Positions 17,221 to 26,423 of a stretch of 64,000 nucleotides of DNA are shown here, one piece after another; the first letter of the stretch is position 1; each line of letters opens with the position of its first letter. Under the pieces are notes generated by a model. That model did no database searches and was not told where the DNA came from. It saw nothing but the letters and a program-made list of their open reading frames with translations. Source of the stretch: CAZHRK01 sp964534555 (GTDB lineage Bacteria > Babelota > Babeliae > Babelales > RVW-14); assembly GCA_964534555.1 (NCBI GenBank), contig CAZHRK010000001.1:186001-250000 (forward strand). The letters are read 5' to 3'. The position numbers and the translations under genes were made by a program.

Positions 17221-17988
17221 ATGATCAATGGACTAAAGGTTGCATGTATTATTCCTGCGCGCCTTGCTTCAAGTCGATTCCCTCAAAAAATGCTTACAAC
17301 GCTCGCGGGACGACCATTATTGTCATGGGTCTGGGATGCAGCAGCACAGAATACCTGCTTTGATGAAATTCATTTTGCTGTTGATGCACCGGAGACAGCT
17401 TCGCTTGTAGGCTCTTTTGGCGCCCATGCATTTATGACTCCTGTTGAATGCAATTCTGGAACAGAGCGCCTCTCGTACCTTGCTGCAAACAAGATTGTTG
17501 ATGCTGATATTTTTGTAAATTGGCAAGGTGATGAGCCATTTATTACTCAGGGGATGATCCAGGAGCTTTTGCAAGGTATTGGTAGGGATAATGCTGATGT
17601 TTGGACCCTAAAGAAGAGGATTACAGATCCAGCCGAGCTTCCTTCTCGAAAGATTGCAAAAATAGTTTCTGATAGTAATGACTATGCGCTTTATTTTTCC
17701 CGCTCCCCTATCCCTGGGGTCAGAGATGAGGAATCATACGAAAAACAGCTAGAATTGTACCCTTTTTATAAGCATGTTGGCCTTTATGCCTTTACCCGCG
17801 CAGCGCTCCTGCGCCTTGCAGTATTGCCTGAAAGTTTTGTTGGTGATGCAGAAAAGCTTGAGCAGATCAAATTCCTAGAACATGGTTTTAAGATTAAGTT
17901 GTATGAAACAAAACAGGAAGTAACGGGCATAGATTTCCCTTCTGACCTGGCAAAAGCAGAGGCTTTAATCTTAAAAAACGCAGATTGA
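17221..17988 (+). CDS. kdsB: 3-deoxy-manno-octulosonate cytidylyltransferase (CMP-Kdo synthetase)
   Basis: Activates Kdo with CTP before its transfer to lipid A. The 255 residues begin with the nucleotide-binding motif IIPARLASSRFPQKML; further on come HFAVDAPETA, NCNSGTER-type residues (ECNSGTERLSY), NWQGDEPFI and HVGLYAFTRAALLRL, all characteristic. Length is normal. It is divergent from murA across a 97-base gap. With kdsD at 42647 and the MsbA-like exporter at 60545 it shows that the organism makes a Kdo-containing outer membrane lipid. Confidence 0.94.
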   Translation: MINGLKVACIIPARLASSRFPQKMLTTLAGRPLLSWVWDAAAQNTCFDEIHFAVDAPETASLVGSFGAHAFMTPVECNSGTERLSYLAANKIVDADIFVNWQGDEPFITQGMIQELLQGIGRDNADVWTLKKRITDPAELPSRKIAKIVSDSNDYALYFSRSPIPGVRDEESYEKQLELYPFYKHVGLYAFTRAALLRLAVLPESFVGDAEKLEQIKFLEHGFKIKLYETKQEVTGIDFPSDLAKAEALILKNAD

Positions 17989-18011
17989 AAATAGTGGCTT
18001 TACACCGGTTT

Positions 18012-18039
18012 TTGACTTTAGTGCTCCTCCTGATACGCT
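18012..18039 (+). promoter_or_regulatory. Possible promoter for the 18136 secreted-protein gene
   Basis: TTGACT, 16 bases, TACGCT, about 100 bases before the ATG at 18136. The -35 is good and the -10 weak. Confidence 0.35.
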
Positions 18040-18135
18040 TTAACCCCTTCAGTTATGGTCAAAGTGCCTAAAACTGGATCTTATGCCCTTTCAGAAGGGA
18101 TACTGTAAAGAAAGTTTCATGCGAGGATATTGTTA

Positions 18136-19458
18136 ATGGCCTTATTCAGACTCTTCATTCCGCTCCTCTGTTTTTTTTGCTTTGCGCAGCTTGATGCTGC
18201 CAGCTTGCGCTCTTTGAGTACAGAAACAGTTGATGTACGTATGAAAAAAGCTCGCGATGTTTTTAATCGAATTTATCGAGAGCTTGTAAAAAAAGAGCAT
18301 TTCCCTGCTGCGTATCAAAATAATCTTGTGTTTGATTCATCATTGCGTCGTGACCCTGCGCGAGATACACAAATAATTTTGCGATTAATTTACTGGCTTG
18401 AACAACAAGATGATGCTGCAAGTGCAGCGCTTCTTCATGCGCTTAATGATATTTTTTGTCTAGAGCTGAATGGTCTTATTGGTTCACTTGACCTTAAGCA
18501 AGATCCTGGACCTAAAATTTTATCTCACTTCCAAGATTTAGAGCGTTATACAATGATTGATAACGAGCAAGAGCTTTATCCTTTCAGGCCATCATTGAGC
18601 AAAATTGCTTTAATCATTATTTATGTAAATGGCTTGAGCCTTGGTTATGAAACAAGAAAAGAAACTATTCAAGAGCTTCTTGCCCACGTTAAAGCTGAAA
18701 TGATTAAAATAAATGCTCAGCTACCAAATAAGCTTGATGAAAAAATCCTTAAAGATTTTGTGACGTTTATTGGTATTTACATGGTTCGTGAGCCCTTAGT
18801 TAAAACAAACACAGCTAAAAAATATGTGCTAGGGACTATTGCAGCAGGGTCTTGTGCGTATGCCATAACAAAGCTGCTTAAGCTTGATGATCCAGATGTG
18901 CGTAGCCGTTATGCAGAGCGTGGCTGGGAAAGTGTAAGTAATTTTGTTGAAAAGCTTAGCTACAACATCTTGCGCCATATCGGTAAAGGCTTGTCTCTTG
19001 GTATCAATGAAGGGATGGGTCTTAATCCTAGAATCGATGCCCTTGAGCAGCGTCTTGATAGAGTTATTGATTTGGCTGAGAAAGAAACTGCTCGTTTGCA
19101 CGATGATGTGCTTCCTAAAGTTATTGAGCGCATGGATCGAGTTGTTGATATCGCTGAGGGTCTACAGGGAGAAACAATCCCTCAAGCGCTTGAGACAATT
19201 GATGGGGTTCGTACAACAGTTAATACAGCGCTACCTAACGTTCTTACAAAAATTGGAGAGCTGCAAACACAAGTTGATGGATTGCCTACAAACATAGCAA
19301 CTGCGGCGCGCCCGGTCGGCCATAACCTTGTAACAGGCGCTGTCACCGGAGCAGCAAGTGGTATTTTGGAGCTTACAGGTCTTCCTGCAGCGTATCGCTG
19401 GGCGATGCGATCATCAAATCAACCTGCGCAGCAAGCAGCACAAGTACCACCAGCATAA
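18136..19458 (+). CDS. Secreted or membrane protein with C-terminal coiled-coil repeats, function unknown
   Basis: I do not recognise a family. The 440-residue product starts with a Sec-type signal peptide (ALFRLFIPLLCFFCFAQLDA, likely cleaved near residue 22). Then comes a helical region and a possible membrane segment around residues 228-245 (VLGTIAAGSCAYAITKLL). Residues about 297-385 are strongly amphipathic with an imperfect 26-residue repeat (RLDRVIDLAE, then RMDRVVDIAE), followed by a Gly/Ala-rich stretch (NLVTGAVTGAASGILELTG) that could insert in membranes, and a Gln/Ala/Pro tail. The ATG at 18136 has AGGA 8 bases upstream; a TTG at 18130 is less likely. The gene is monocistronic with its own terminator. 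Confidence 0.75.
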   Translation: MALFRLFIPLLCFFCFAQLDAASLRSLSTETVDVRMKKARDVFNRIYRELVKKEHFPAAYQNNLVFDSSLRRDPARDTQIILRLIYWLEQQDDAASAALLHALNDIFCLELNGLIGSLDLKQDPGPKILSHFQDLERYTMIDNEQELYPFRPSLSKIALIIIYVNGLSLGYETRKETIQELLAHVKAEMIKINAQLPNKLDEKILKDFVTFIGIYMVREPLVKTNTAKKYVLGTIAAGSCAYAITKLLKLDDPDVRSRYAERGWESVSNFVEKLSYNILRHIGKGLSLGINEGMGLNPRIDALEQRLDRVIDLAEKETARLHDDVLPKVIERMDRVVDIAEGLQGETIPQALETIDGVRTTVNTALPNVLTKIGELQTQVDGLPTNIATAARPVGHNLVTGAVTGAASGILELTGLPAAYRWAMRSSNQPAQQAAQVPPA

Positions 19459-19483
19459 TTACTGACTACTAGCATAATGTATA

Positions 19484-19520
19484 AATCGCCAGCAAGGGTA
19501 GTTCCTGCTGGCGATTTTTT
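19484..19520 (+). terminator. Intrinsic terminator after the coiled-coil secreted protein
   Basis: Stem ATCGCCAGCA / TGCTGGCGAT with a short loop and a run of six T residues on the plus strand, 25 bases after the stop codon at 19458. Confidence 0.85.
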
Positions 19521-19539
19521 ATGTCTGTATTATTCTTTT

Positions 19540-19568
19540 TTGGACGCTTTGATTACTAATTACATAAT
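19540..19568 (+). promoter_or_regulatory. Promoter for the DUF1653 gene
   Basis: TTGGAC, 17 bases, CATAAT, ending 14 bases before the ATG at 19583. Confidence 0.45.
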
Positions 19569-19582
19569 TCGGAAAATGCATT

Positions 19583-19810
19583 ATGGCAGATCTAAAAACA
19601 ACCTTGGTGGTGGGTGCTTTGTATGAGCACTACAAGGGAAATAAATATCAGCTTGTCGGACTTGCTCGACACAGTGAAACGCTTGAAGAGCTTGTTGTAT
19701 ATCGCGCTTTGTATGGTGATTATGGGATGTGGGTGCGCCCAGCGCGTATGTTTGAAGAGTATATAATGTTAAACGGTCTTCAAGTGCCGCGCTTTCGACT
19801 CATCTCCTAA
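19583..19810 (+). CDS. DUF1653 family protein
   Basis: A 75-residue protein matching the DUF1653 pattern: GALYEHYKGNKYQLVGLARHSET, then LEELVVYRALYGDYGMWVRPARMFEE. The family is a small beta-rich cytosolic domain of unknown function that is widespread in bacteria. The protein is full length, has no signal peptide, and stands alone between a terminator and tdk. Nothing here points to a specific partner. Confidence 0.85.
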   Translation: MADLKTTLVVGALYEHYKGNKYQLVGLARHSETLEELVVYRALYGDYGMWVRPARMFEEYIMLNGLQVPRFRLIS

Positions 19811-19930
19811 GATTTTTCATAGCGTATTGTAAGCTTTTTAATACTTTTTTTGTAAAGAACCTCGTTGCCGTTTCAACAGAGAGTGTTGCATGCTATACTC
19901 CTAAAAAATTTAAAATTGGGATGGACGGCT

Positions 19931-20599
19931 ATGACTACTGATCAAAAAACACATACGACAGCAAAAGGCAAACTAGAAGTTATTTGTGGGTCTATGTTCT
20001 CTGGTAAAACCGAAGAACTTATGCGCCGTCTAAAGCGCGCTGAGTACGCAAAGCAACGAGTTCTTACTATTAAGCATCATATTGATAAGCGTTATAATCA
20101 AGTTCCCACTGCAATATTTTCACACGAGGGCAAAGAGCGTAATGCTTTTATTATTAATGATAGCCCAGATGGTGTTATTAAAATTCTCGAGCTTGCAGAA
20201 AGTGTTGATGTTGTTGGGGTAGATGAGATCCAGTTTTTTGGTCCGTATATTCTTAATGTTATTCATCAGATGATTGATGATGGCAAGCGGGTGCTTGTTG
20301 CAGGGCTTGATCTTGATTTCAGGGGTGAGCCATTTGGTATTATGCCGCATTTGATGGCAATTGCAGATGAGGTAGCTAAGCTCAAAGCAATTTGTGTTAA
20401 GTGCGGTGCTGATGCGCACTATACACAGCGCCTTGTTAATGGAAATCCAGCATCATATGATGATCCTATTGTTCTTGTTGGTGCGTCAGAATTTTATGAA
20501 GCTCGTTGTCGTAGCTGTTTTAGAATTACTAGAGGCGTAGTGCCTGCATCCGCAACAGTATTTCCTCAAGTCACAGTGACTCGAGACGCAACCCTTTAG
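19931..20599 (+). CDS. tdk: Thymidine kinase
   Basis: Phosphorylates thymidine to dTMP for nucleotide salvage. The 222 residues carry a Walker A motif GSMFSGKTEE near residue 20, the catalytic VDEIQFF near residue 97, GLDLDFRGEPF, and the zinc-binding lasso with CVKC and CRSC pairs. The frame extends upstream to 19865, but family alignment fits the ATG at 19931, with a GGGATGG site upstream. It is followed 4 bases later by radA. A type II kinase of this sort suits an organism that takes nucleosides from a host. Confidence 0.94.
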   Translation: MTTDQKTHTTAKGKLEVICGSMFSGKTEELMRRLKRAEYAKQRVLTIKHHIDKRYNQVPTAIFSHEGKERNAFIINDSPDGVIKILELAESVDVVGVDEIQFFGPYILNVIHQMIDDGKRVLVAGLDLDFRGEPFGIMPHLMAIADEVAKLKAICVKCGADAHYTQRLVNGNPASYDDPIVLVGASEFYEARCRSCFRITRGVVPASATVFPQVTVTRDATL

Positions 20600-20603
20600 G
20601 TGC

Positions 20604-21965
20604 GTGGTGGCAAAAAATAAACCCGGTTATTTATGTTCTAATTGTGGTTATGTTAGCCCAAAATGGGCTGGATGCTGCCCATCGTGTCAGGAATGGAATA
20701 GCTTTTCCCAAGAAGCGCCACCATCTATTCCATCGATTGGTGGAAAGTCGGTATCTCGCTCAGTTGCAACAACCCAGCTAAAAAATCTTTCTGATATAGC
20801 AGTTGACCAGCAGCAGCGTATGCTTTCTGGTATCAAGGAGTGGGATCGTGTTCTTGGTGGTGGGGTGTTGCCGGGCTCTTTTATTATCCTTACGGGTGAT
20901 CCCGGTATAGGTAAATCAACGCTTTTGCTTCAAGTTGCACATGCACTTGCGCTTGAGCATGAAGTACTTTATTTCTCATCAGAAGAATCTCTTGAGCAAG
21001 TTAAGGGGCGCGCAGAGCGCCTTGGTGTAAAAACTAATAAACTCCTTTTTTCTGATGAAGCAAATCTTGAAATTATTCTTGCAACTGTTCTGCAGCACAA
21101 GCCGGCTATTATTATTCTTGATTCAATTCAAAATTGTCATCTTTCTTTTAACTCAAATGTAATTCCTGGCACTGTCGCACAATTGCGCGAAGCTGCTTTT
21201 ATTCTTATGCGTTTTGCAAAAGAGAATAATATTGCAGTTTTGATTACAGGGCACATTACAAAAGAAGGGGAGATGGCAGGACCTAAAGTCCTTGAGCATA
21301 TGGTTGACGCTGCTTTTTATTTGCAGGCAGAAGATCGATGGCACACGCGCATTTTAAGGTCAGTTAAAAACCGATTTGGTGCAATTAACGAGGTTGGTTT
21401 TTTTCAGATGGAAGAGCATGGGCTTATTGAGGTAAGCAATATTAATCAGCAGCTTTTGAATGAAGTCTCTTCCTCCTCAGGGTCTGCGCTGGTTTGTGTT
21501 CTTGAGGGGTCGCGCCCATTACTCTTAGAGCTACAAGCGCTTGTAGTTGAATCAAAATTTGGTGTTCCTCAGCGTGTTGTTACAGGGATAGATCATAAGC
21601 GTGTAGTGCTTATTGCTGCGATTTTAGAAAAATATTTGCATATTCGCTTTAGCGCGCATGATATTTTCTTTAAGGTAAGCGGTGGGTTTAAAATCAAAGA
21701 GTCGTCGGCTGACCTTGGAATCGCGCTAGCACTACTCTCAAGTTATTATCAGCATGCACTACCAGAGCGTTCTGTTGCGATTGGTGAATTAAGTTTAACC
21801 GGGCAGATTAAGCCAACTAATCAGATTAATTTGCTTGTTAAAGAAGTTGAAAAATTTGGATTGAAGCAGCTTTTAGTATCTCAATCTCAGCATTTGAAGT
21901 CAGCATGCAATACTGTTGCCTTCAGACATGTTTATCAGTTGCTTGATCTTTTTCCGGAGCAGTAG
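20604..21965 (+). CDS. radA: DNA repair protein RadA (Sms)
   Basis: RecA-like helicase for branch migration in recombinational repair. The 453 residues show an N-terminal C4 zinc finger (CSNC and CPSC, residues 11-28), a Walker A GDPGIGKST near residue 98, the RadA signature KNRFG near 252, and a C-terminal Lon-protease-like domain containing SADLGIALALLSS. It starts with GTG at 20604 or 20607, 4 to 7 bases after tdk, so the two are co-transcribed. It is followed 2 bases later by the NUDIX gene. Confidence 0.94.
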   Translation: MVAKNKPGYLCSNCGYVSPKWAGCCPSCQEWNSFSQEAPPSIPSIGGKSVSRSVATTQLKNLSDIAVDQQQRMLSGIKEWDRVLGGGVLPGSFIILTGDPGIGKSTLLLQVAHALALEHEVLYFSSEESLEQVKGRAERLGVKTNKLLFSDEANLEIILATVLQHKPAIIILDSIQNCHLSFNSNVIPGTVAQLREAAFILMRFAKENNIAVLITGHITKEGEMAGPKVLEHMVDAAFYLQAEDRWHTRILRSVKNRFGAINEVGFFQMEEHGLIEVSNINQQLLNEVSSSSGSALVCVLEGSRPLLLELQALVVESKFGVPQRVVTGIDHKRVVLIAAILEKYLHIRFSAHDIFFKVSGGFKIKESSADLGIALALLSSYYQHALPERSVAIGELSLTGQIKPTNQINLLVKEVEKFGLKQLLVSQSQHLKSACNTVAFRHVYQLLDLFPEQ

Positions 21966-21967
21966 CA

Positions 21968-22468
21968 ATGAAAAATCTTAGAAACGATTACACTGCAACA
22001 GGTTTTGTTTTGCATCCGTCGGAGCAAAAAATATTACTTATTCTTCATCGTAAATTCAATCGCTGGATGCCTCCTGGAGGTCATTGCGAAGGATACGAGC
22101 GCCCAGACCTTGCTGTATTGCGAGAGGTTTATGAAGAAACAGGTGTGCATGCGACGATAATATCAAACTCTCTGGATCTTAGGCTTAATAACAATTATGA
22201 GGCTCAGTTGCCGTCTCCAATTTTTATTTTGCATGAGCATATTCCTGCAACGCACAAAGAAGATCAGCACATGCACGTAGACTTTATTTTTCTACTCAAA
22301 GCTCATGCAGTTGCACTTACAAAAGCAGAAAACGAAGTGCATGATGCTCGCTGGTTTTCATTAGACCAAATCGAGCACCTAGAAACATTTGACGCTGTTA
22401 AAGCTATCGCGCGAACTATTTTGGCTGACGAGCAAGATAGTGTTCGACCAAGACAACAATACCTGTAG
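21968..22468 (+). CDS. NUDIX hydrolase
   Basis: Hydrolyses nucleoside diphosphates linked to another moiety; the substrate cannot be told from sequence. The 166-residue protein has a complete Nudix box, GGHCEGYERPDLAVLREV followed by YEETGV (about residues 37-60), with all metal-binding glutamates. It begins 2 bases after radA and ends by overlapping the convergent symporter gene by 53 bases. House-cleaning of damaged nucleotides would suit its place behind tdk and radA, but that is inference. Confidence 0.88.
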   Translation: MKNLRNDYTATGFVLHPSEQKILLILHRKFNRWMPPGGHCEGYERPDLAVLREVYEETGVHATIISNSLDLRLNNNYEAQLPSPIFILHEHIPATHKEDQHMHVDFIFLLKAHAVALTKAENEVHDARWFSLDQIEHLETFDAVKAIARTILADEQDSVRPRQQYL

Positions 22469-23825
22469 CTATGAGTGCAAACGCATAACCAGCAATCATC
22501 GGTGGGAATGATGATCCAGTAAGATCCCATAGTCCTGCGGTGAGGCCGCCTGTAATAACACAAGCAGTTGCTGCGCGCCAGCTTGAGAGTTTTGTATGCA
22601 AACCAAGAAGCAGTATTGGTCCAAATGAACAGCCAAGTCCCGCCCATGGATAATACACGAGATCAAAGATTGATTTGTCTTGAGTCAGTGTTGCAATAAC
22701 GAGTGCAGCAAAGCACAAAAAGAGTGCGCTTATGCGAGCATAGAAATTTTCTCTGCCTTTTTGTTTTGCAATTTTTTTAACAATATCTTCTGCGATTACA
22801 GACGCTGATGACAGGAGCTGTGCCCCCATGACATTTATTGCTGATGCAAGCACTGCACAAAGAATAATGCCGCCAATAAGCGGATGAAAGAGCGTCTGAG
22901 TTAGATTAATAAAAATGTACTCAGGATTAATACTGCCTTGTGGGTAAAATCCGAATCCTATAAATGCAACAAACACCGCTGCAGTCAGTGATATTACTTG
23001 CCATCCGACACCGATCAGTCGAGCTTTAGTGATGTTTTTTGCATCATCAATACCCATAAATTTTGTAACGATGTGTGGTTGCCCAAAATAACCAAGTCCC
23101 CATGCCAGCAAAAGCATAATAAGTTGCCATGCTGCAGTTAAGCTTTGTGGTATCAGACTAAATGTTGCACCGCGTTCAGCTGCAATACTGAGTAAATTTG
23201 TGCCCGCTGGGAGATGGAAGTATGCCCATGCCGGTACGGTGATAATTGCCAGCATAAGAAAGAGTCCTTGAAAGAAGTCTATCCATGCAATAGAAATGAA
23301 TCCGCCGATTAATGTGTACGTGACAATGACTGAACCAACAATTATTCCAGAGCGATATGAAACATTAAAAATTGTTTCAAATAAATGTCCAAGTGCAGCG
23401 AGATTTGCAGAAATATAAAACATGAAATACATAAGGCAAAACGCAGCGCTTACAGACTGCAGTATTCCGTAACGATCATTAAATCGCACTGCAAGGTATG
23501 ATGATAATGTTTTGCTTTTGAATTTTTCTGACTGATTGCGGAGTGCAGGAGCAACAAACATCCAATTAAGCATCATAAAAAGTGTTAAGCCAATAGCAGT
23601 CCATGCTTCAATTAATCCACGCGTATAAACAACAGCCGGAAACCCCATGAAAAGCCATCCGCTCATATCACTTGCATGCGCAGCAAGAGCTGTAACCCAG
23701 TAGCTGAGTGATCGAGCGCCTAAAACGAAATCAGATGATTGTCTGTTTTTTAGGTATGCAAAAAGTCCGATGAATCCAACAACGCCAAAATATAAGATAA
23801 CAGCGCATAGAGTATATGCATTCAT
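22416..23825 (-). CDS. Sodium:solute symporter, PutP-like
   Basis: A 469-residue inner-membrane protein of the SSS family with about 12-13 hydrophobic segments. The N terminus has the family pattern SSDFVLGARSLSYWVTALAAHASDMSGWLFMGFP, the region that builds the sodium site in PutP, followed by YLAVRFNDRYG and GHLFETIF. The C-terminal half contains AVLASAINVMGAQLLSSASV. PutP family members carry proline with sodium; the exact substrate is inferred. It overlaps the NUDIX gene tail to tail and sits 27 bases downstream of glmS. An amino-acid importer is expected in an auxotrophic host-associated cell. Confidence 0.85.
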   Translation of the reverse strand: MNAYTLCAVILYFGVVGFIGLFAYLKNRQSSDFVLGARSLSYWVTALAAHASDMSGWLFMGFPAVVYTRGLIEAWTAIGLTLFMMLNWMFVAPALRNQSEKFKSKTLSSYLAVRFNDRYGILQSVSAAFCLMYFMFYISANLAALGHLFETIFNVSYRSGIIVGSVIVTYTLIGGFISIAWIDFFQGLFLMLAIITVPAWAYFHLPAGTNLLSIAAERGATFSLIPQSLTAAWQLIMLLLAWGLGYFGQPHIVTKFMGIDDAKNITKARLIGVGWQVISLTAAVFVAFIGFGFYPQGSINPEYIFINLTQTLFHPLIGGIILCAVLASAINVMGAQLLSSASVIAEDIVKKIAKQKGRENFYARISALFLCFAALVIATLTQDKSIFDLVYYPWAGLGCSFGPILLLGLHTKLSSWRAATACVITGGLTAGLWDLTGSSFPPMIAGYAFALIATGIVVLVEHYLARQPK

Positions 23826-23852
23826 GGTGTAAGCCTTTAGTAAAGCAGCTTG

Positions 23853-25775
23853 TTAGAGCTGTGCAACTTGCTCTATACGCGCGGCAGTTACATTGTTAGT
23901 AAGATCTTTTTTAAGATTTTTCTGGCGAGCAATTTGATGAATCAAATACTGTGTTACACCAGCCATTGCAACAGGTGCAAGCAGTGGCGTAACAAGCGGC
24001 AGAACTATTGCGTGGTCTGCAAGCTCAATAAGCTCATCCTGTCCTTCAAACGCAAAAACAATCAGTTTTGATTTTTGCTCTTTTACTTCTTGTGCATCAA
24101 GTACAAGTTTGTTGTAAACAAGCTGATCAAGCACTGAAAAAATAATACATGGAGTTTGCATGCCAAGGATATCACTCACGCCGTGCTGCATTTCGCCGGC
24201 CGGATAGCATTGCGCAAAAATTCCTGCAATATCTTTAAATTTGAGGCTTGCTTCAATGCCTAGAGGATAGCTAATTTGTCTACCAAAAATGACAAAGCTA
24301 TTATAGTTTGCAAGTGCAGGCGCGATAGTTTGGCTGATCGCAATTTTATGCATGTCGACGGAGGTTTCAAGCACCTCTGACGCGATATACAGATTTTCTT
24401 CGGCTTCATACATGTCGCGTGGAGATATTTCATCACGCTCTAGTGCCATGCGATTTGAAAGCCAATAAAAAGTTGAGACTTGTGTTGTAAAAGCTTTGAT
24501 TTTGCTGCCAGCAATATCAGGTCCAGCTTGCATCGGAAGAAAACCAGAAGCCTCGCGCACCATTGAGCTTGATGAAACATTTGTAATTGCCACCGTTGGG
24601 CAGTCGTATGAATTTACAAGCCTTAGCGCATCAAGCGTGTCAGGTGTTTCTCCTGATTCTGAGATCATGATGTACAGAGCGTTGTTGTTTGTAAAATGCG
24701 GCATGTATTTAAATTCAGATGATCCATACACACGCGTTGGAATTTTACATAAAGTTTCAAAATAAAAGCGCGCAACTCGTGCACTATTCCATGATGTTCC
24801 TGCGCTTACAAGATAGAGTGAATCAAGCTCTTTTATTTTGCGAGACTTGAGCCCTAGTTGTCGCCAGATTGAATCATTATATTCGAGTGGAAGCTGTTGG
24901 TTTTTAGCGAAATCAAAAAGCTCTTCAACAGGTTTTTGTGTCACGCTACCAATCATTTTGCAAAAAGCGATAGTTCTATTGATTGAACGTTTTTGCTCGT
25001 AAATTTCTTTTACAAGTTGATCTTCAAAATCATGAGAATGATTATTTTGCTGATGTATGTTTTGCACCAAAAACGGTAGCTCTTTGCCATCAAAGCTGTA
25101 AAGCTCGAGTGTATTTTTTTTGATGAAAGCAATACTGTTATCAGGTAGGAATATTCCTTTAGATGAAAAATCATTAATTGCAGCTACGTCTGATGCAACT
25201 AACATTTCATCTTCACCTACACCAACCACAAGCGGAGACCTATGCCTGATTGCGATAAGTGTATCAGGATAGTCTTCATGCATGAAAAGGAGTGAGTATG
25301 CACCATTAATCATTTTTACAAGCTTGATAGCTGCTTCTTTAAGCGAAAGCCCTTGCTCAATAAAATCATTAAAAATATGCGCGGTTAGCTCTGTGTCAGT
25401 GCTTGAGCTTAAGGTGTGGCCTTTGCCAAGAACATACTCGCGAAGAATTTCGTAACCTTCAATTACCCCATTATGCACGACAGCGATTAGTCTATTACAG
25501 TTAAAGTGTGGATGCGTGTTTTGAATTTCTACAGTGCCATGAGTTGCCCATCTAATGTGGCCCATGCCAATATATCCATCAAATTTAACAGATTCTCTCA
25601 AGCGCTTAAGAGGAGCTACTCCTCCAGCTTCTTTTGAAAAAGAAAAATGCTTATGATGTGCATCTATACACACAAAGCCAGCAGAATCATACCCACGATA
25701 TTCAAGATGCGCTAAGTTTTTTAGAACGCGATCTCGACATAAATTTTTGCCTATATAACCAACTATGCCACACAT
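23853..25775 (-). CDS. glmS: Glutamine--fructose-6-phosphate aminotransferase (isomerizing)
   Basis: Makes glucosamine-6-phosphate, the entry point to UDP-GlcNAc for peptidoglycan and lipid A. At 640 residues it is slightly longer than usual. The N-terminal class II glutaminase domain starts MCGIVGYIG with Cys2 as nucleophile, and has HIRWATHG and STDTELTAH; two SIS domains follow (SAGTSWNSARVARFYFE, ISESGETPDTLDALR). The C terminus ends ARIEQVAQL, unlike the usual PRNLAKSVTVE, so sugar-site closure may differ slightly. It lies downstream of rpsI, separated by a strong terminator, and upstream of the PutP-like gene. Confidence 0.95.
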   Translation of the reverse strand: MCGIVGYIGKNLCRDRVLKNLAHLEYRGYDSAGFVCIDAHHKHFSFSKEAGGVAPLKRLRESVKFDGYIGMGHIRWATHGTVEIQNTHPHFNCNRLIAVVHNGVIEGYEILREYVLGKGHTLSSSTDTELTAHIFNDFIEQGLSLKEAAIKLVKMINGAYSLLFMHEDYPDTLIAIRHRSPLVVGVGEDEMLVASDVAAINDFSSKGIFLPDNSIAFIKKNTLELYSFDGKELPFLVQNIHQQNNHSHDFEDQLVKEIYEQKRSINRTIAFCKMIGSVTQKPVEELFDFAKNQQLPLEYNDSIWRQLGLKSRKIKELDSLYLVSAGTSWNSARVARFYFETLCKIPTRVYGSSEFKYMPHFTNNNALYIMISESGETPDTLDALRLVNSYDCPTVAITNVSSSSMVREASGFLPMQAGPDIAGSKIKAFTTQVSTFYWLSNRMALERDEISPRDMYEAEENLYIASEVLETSVDMHKIAISQTIAPALANYNSFVIFGRQISYPLGIEASLKFKDIAGIFAQCYPAGEMQHGVSDILGMQTPCIIFSVLDQLVYNKLVLDAQEVKEQKSKLIVFAFEGQDELIELADHAIVLPLVTPLLAPVAMAGVTQYLIHQIARQKNLKKDLTNNVTAARIEQVAQL

Positions 25776-25800
25776 ACGGCTTTAGCCTGCAGGGGTTTAA

Positions 25801-25837
25801 AGTAAAAAGGGTCCAACCGGTAACCGGCTGGACCCTT
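25801..25837 (-). terminator. Terminator between rpsI and glmS
   Basis: On the minus strand a 14-bp stem (AAGGGTCCAGCCGG with CCGGTTGGACCCTT, one G-U pair) with a TTA loop leads into a T-rich stretch. It ends the rpsI message, and glmS begins 25 bases later. Readthrough or a start site inside the element would be needed to express glmS. Confidence 0.8.
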
Positions 25838-25846
25838 CGTAAAATC

Positions 25847-26257
25847 TTAACGTTTAACGAACTGGAAGCGTCTTCTTGCACCAAGTTGACCGTATTTTTT
25901 ACGTTCTTTCAAACGTGAATCAACAGTAAGAAGGCCATGTTCTTTAAGAACTGGTTTGAGTGCTTCGTTGCTTACAACGAGGGCACGTGCGATTCCAAGT
26001 TTAACTGCATCGGATTGACCAGCGAGTCCGCCGCCACAAACAGTTACCTTAATATCAAAGTTTTTTTCAAGACCACAAACTTGAAGAGGCAAAACCACAT
26101 TAGCCTTGTTGATGTCTGTGTCGAAGTACGCAGTATACTCTTTTGAGTTTACATTGATTGAGCCTTTGCCTGGCTTCAACCATACGCGTGCTACTGCAGA
26201 TTTACGACGTCCAACACCGTGATTTGTGGACAATGTTGCTCCGGATTTTTTCATCAT
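25847..26257 (-). CDS. rpsI: 30S ribosomal protein S9
   Basis: Small-subunit head protein whose C-terminal tail reaches the P-site tRNA. The 136 residues show GVGRRKSAVARVWLKPG near the N terminus, VCGGGLAGQSDAVKLGIARAL in the middle and the tail RKKYGQLGARRRFQFVKR with the terminal KR that touches the tRNA. Two ATG codons in a row open the frame. In most bacteria rplM precedes rpsI in an operon; here it is absent and rpsI has its own promoter (26351-26379) and a leader of about 85 bases. Confidence 0.96.
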   Translation of the reverse strand: MMKKSGATLSTNHGVGRRKSAVARVWLKPGKGSINVNSKEYTAYFDTDINKANVVLPLQVCGLEKNFDIKVTVCGGGLAGQSDAVKLGIARALVVSNEALKPVLKEHGLLTVDSRLKERKKYGQLGARRRFQFVKR

Positions 26258-26350
26258 AATGAAACGACCTGTAATGTGTTTTTACCAACAATCTTTTGTG
26301 ACAAATTAATCAAAATGCTTACTGCATTGGTGATTTACATAGTGGACGTA

Positions 26351-26379
26351 ATAATAGCGACGATTCAGTGATTTGTCAA
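26351..26379 (-). promoter_or_regulatory. Sigma-70 promoter for rpsI
   Basis: On the minus strand TTGACA, 17 bases, TATTAT: a consensus -35 and near-consensus -10 at ideal spacing, about 90 bases before the rpsI start. Confidence 0.75.
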
Positions 26380-26423
26380 AAGTTACAAACTGCAACTTTT
26401 TGCCTTGTCTATCGTCTTATTAC

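Noticed and set aside
25776..25846. glmS riboswitch-ribozyme in front of glmS
   Set aside because: The 71-base gap is mostly a terminator hairpin and lacks the ribozyme core.
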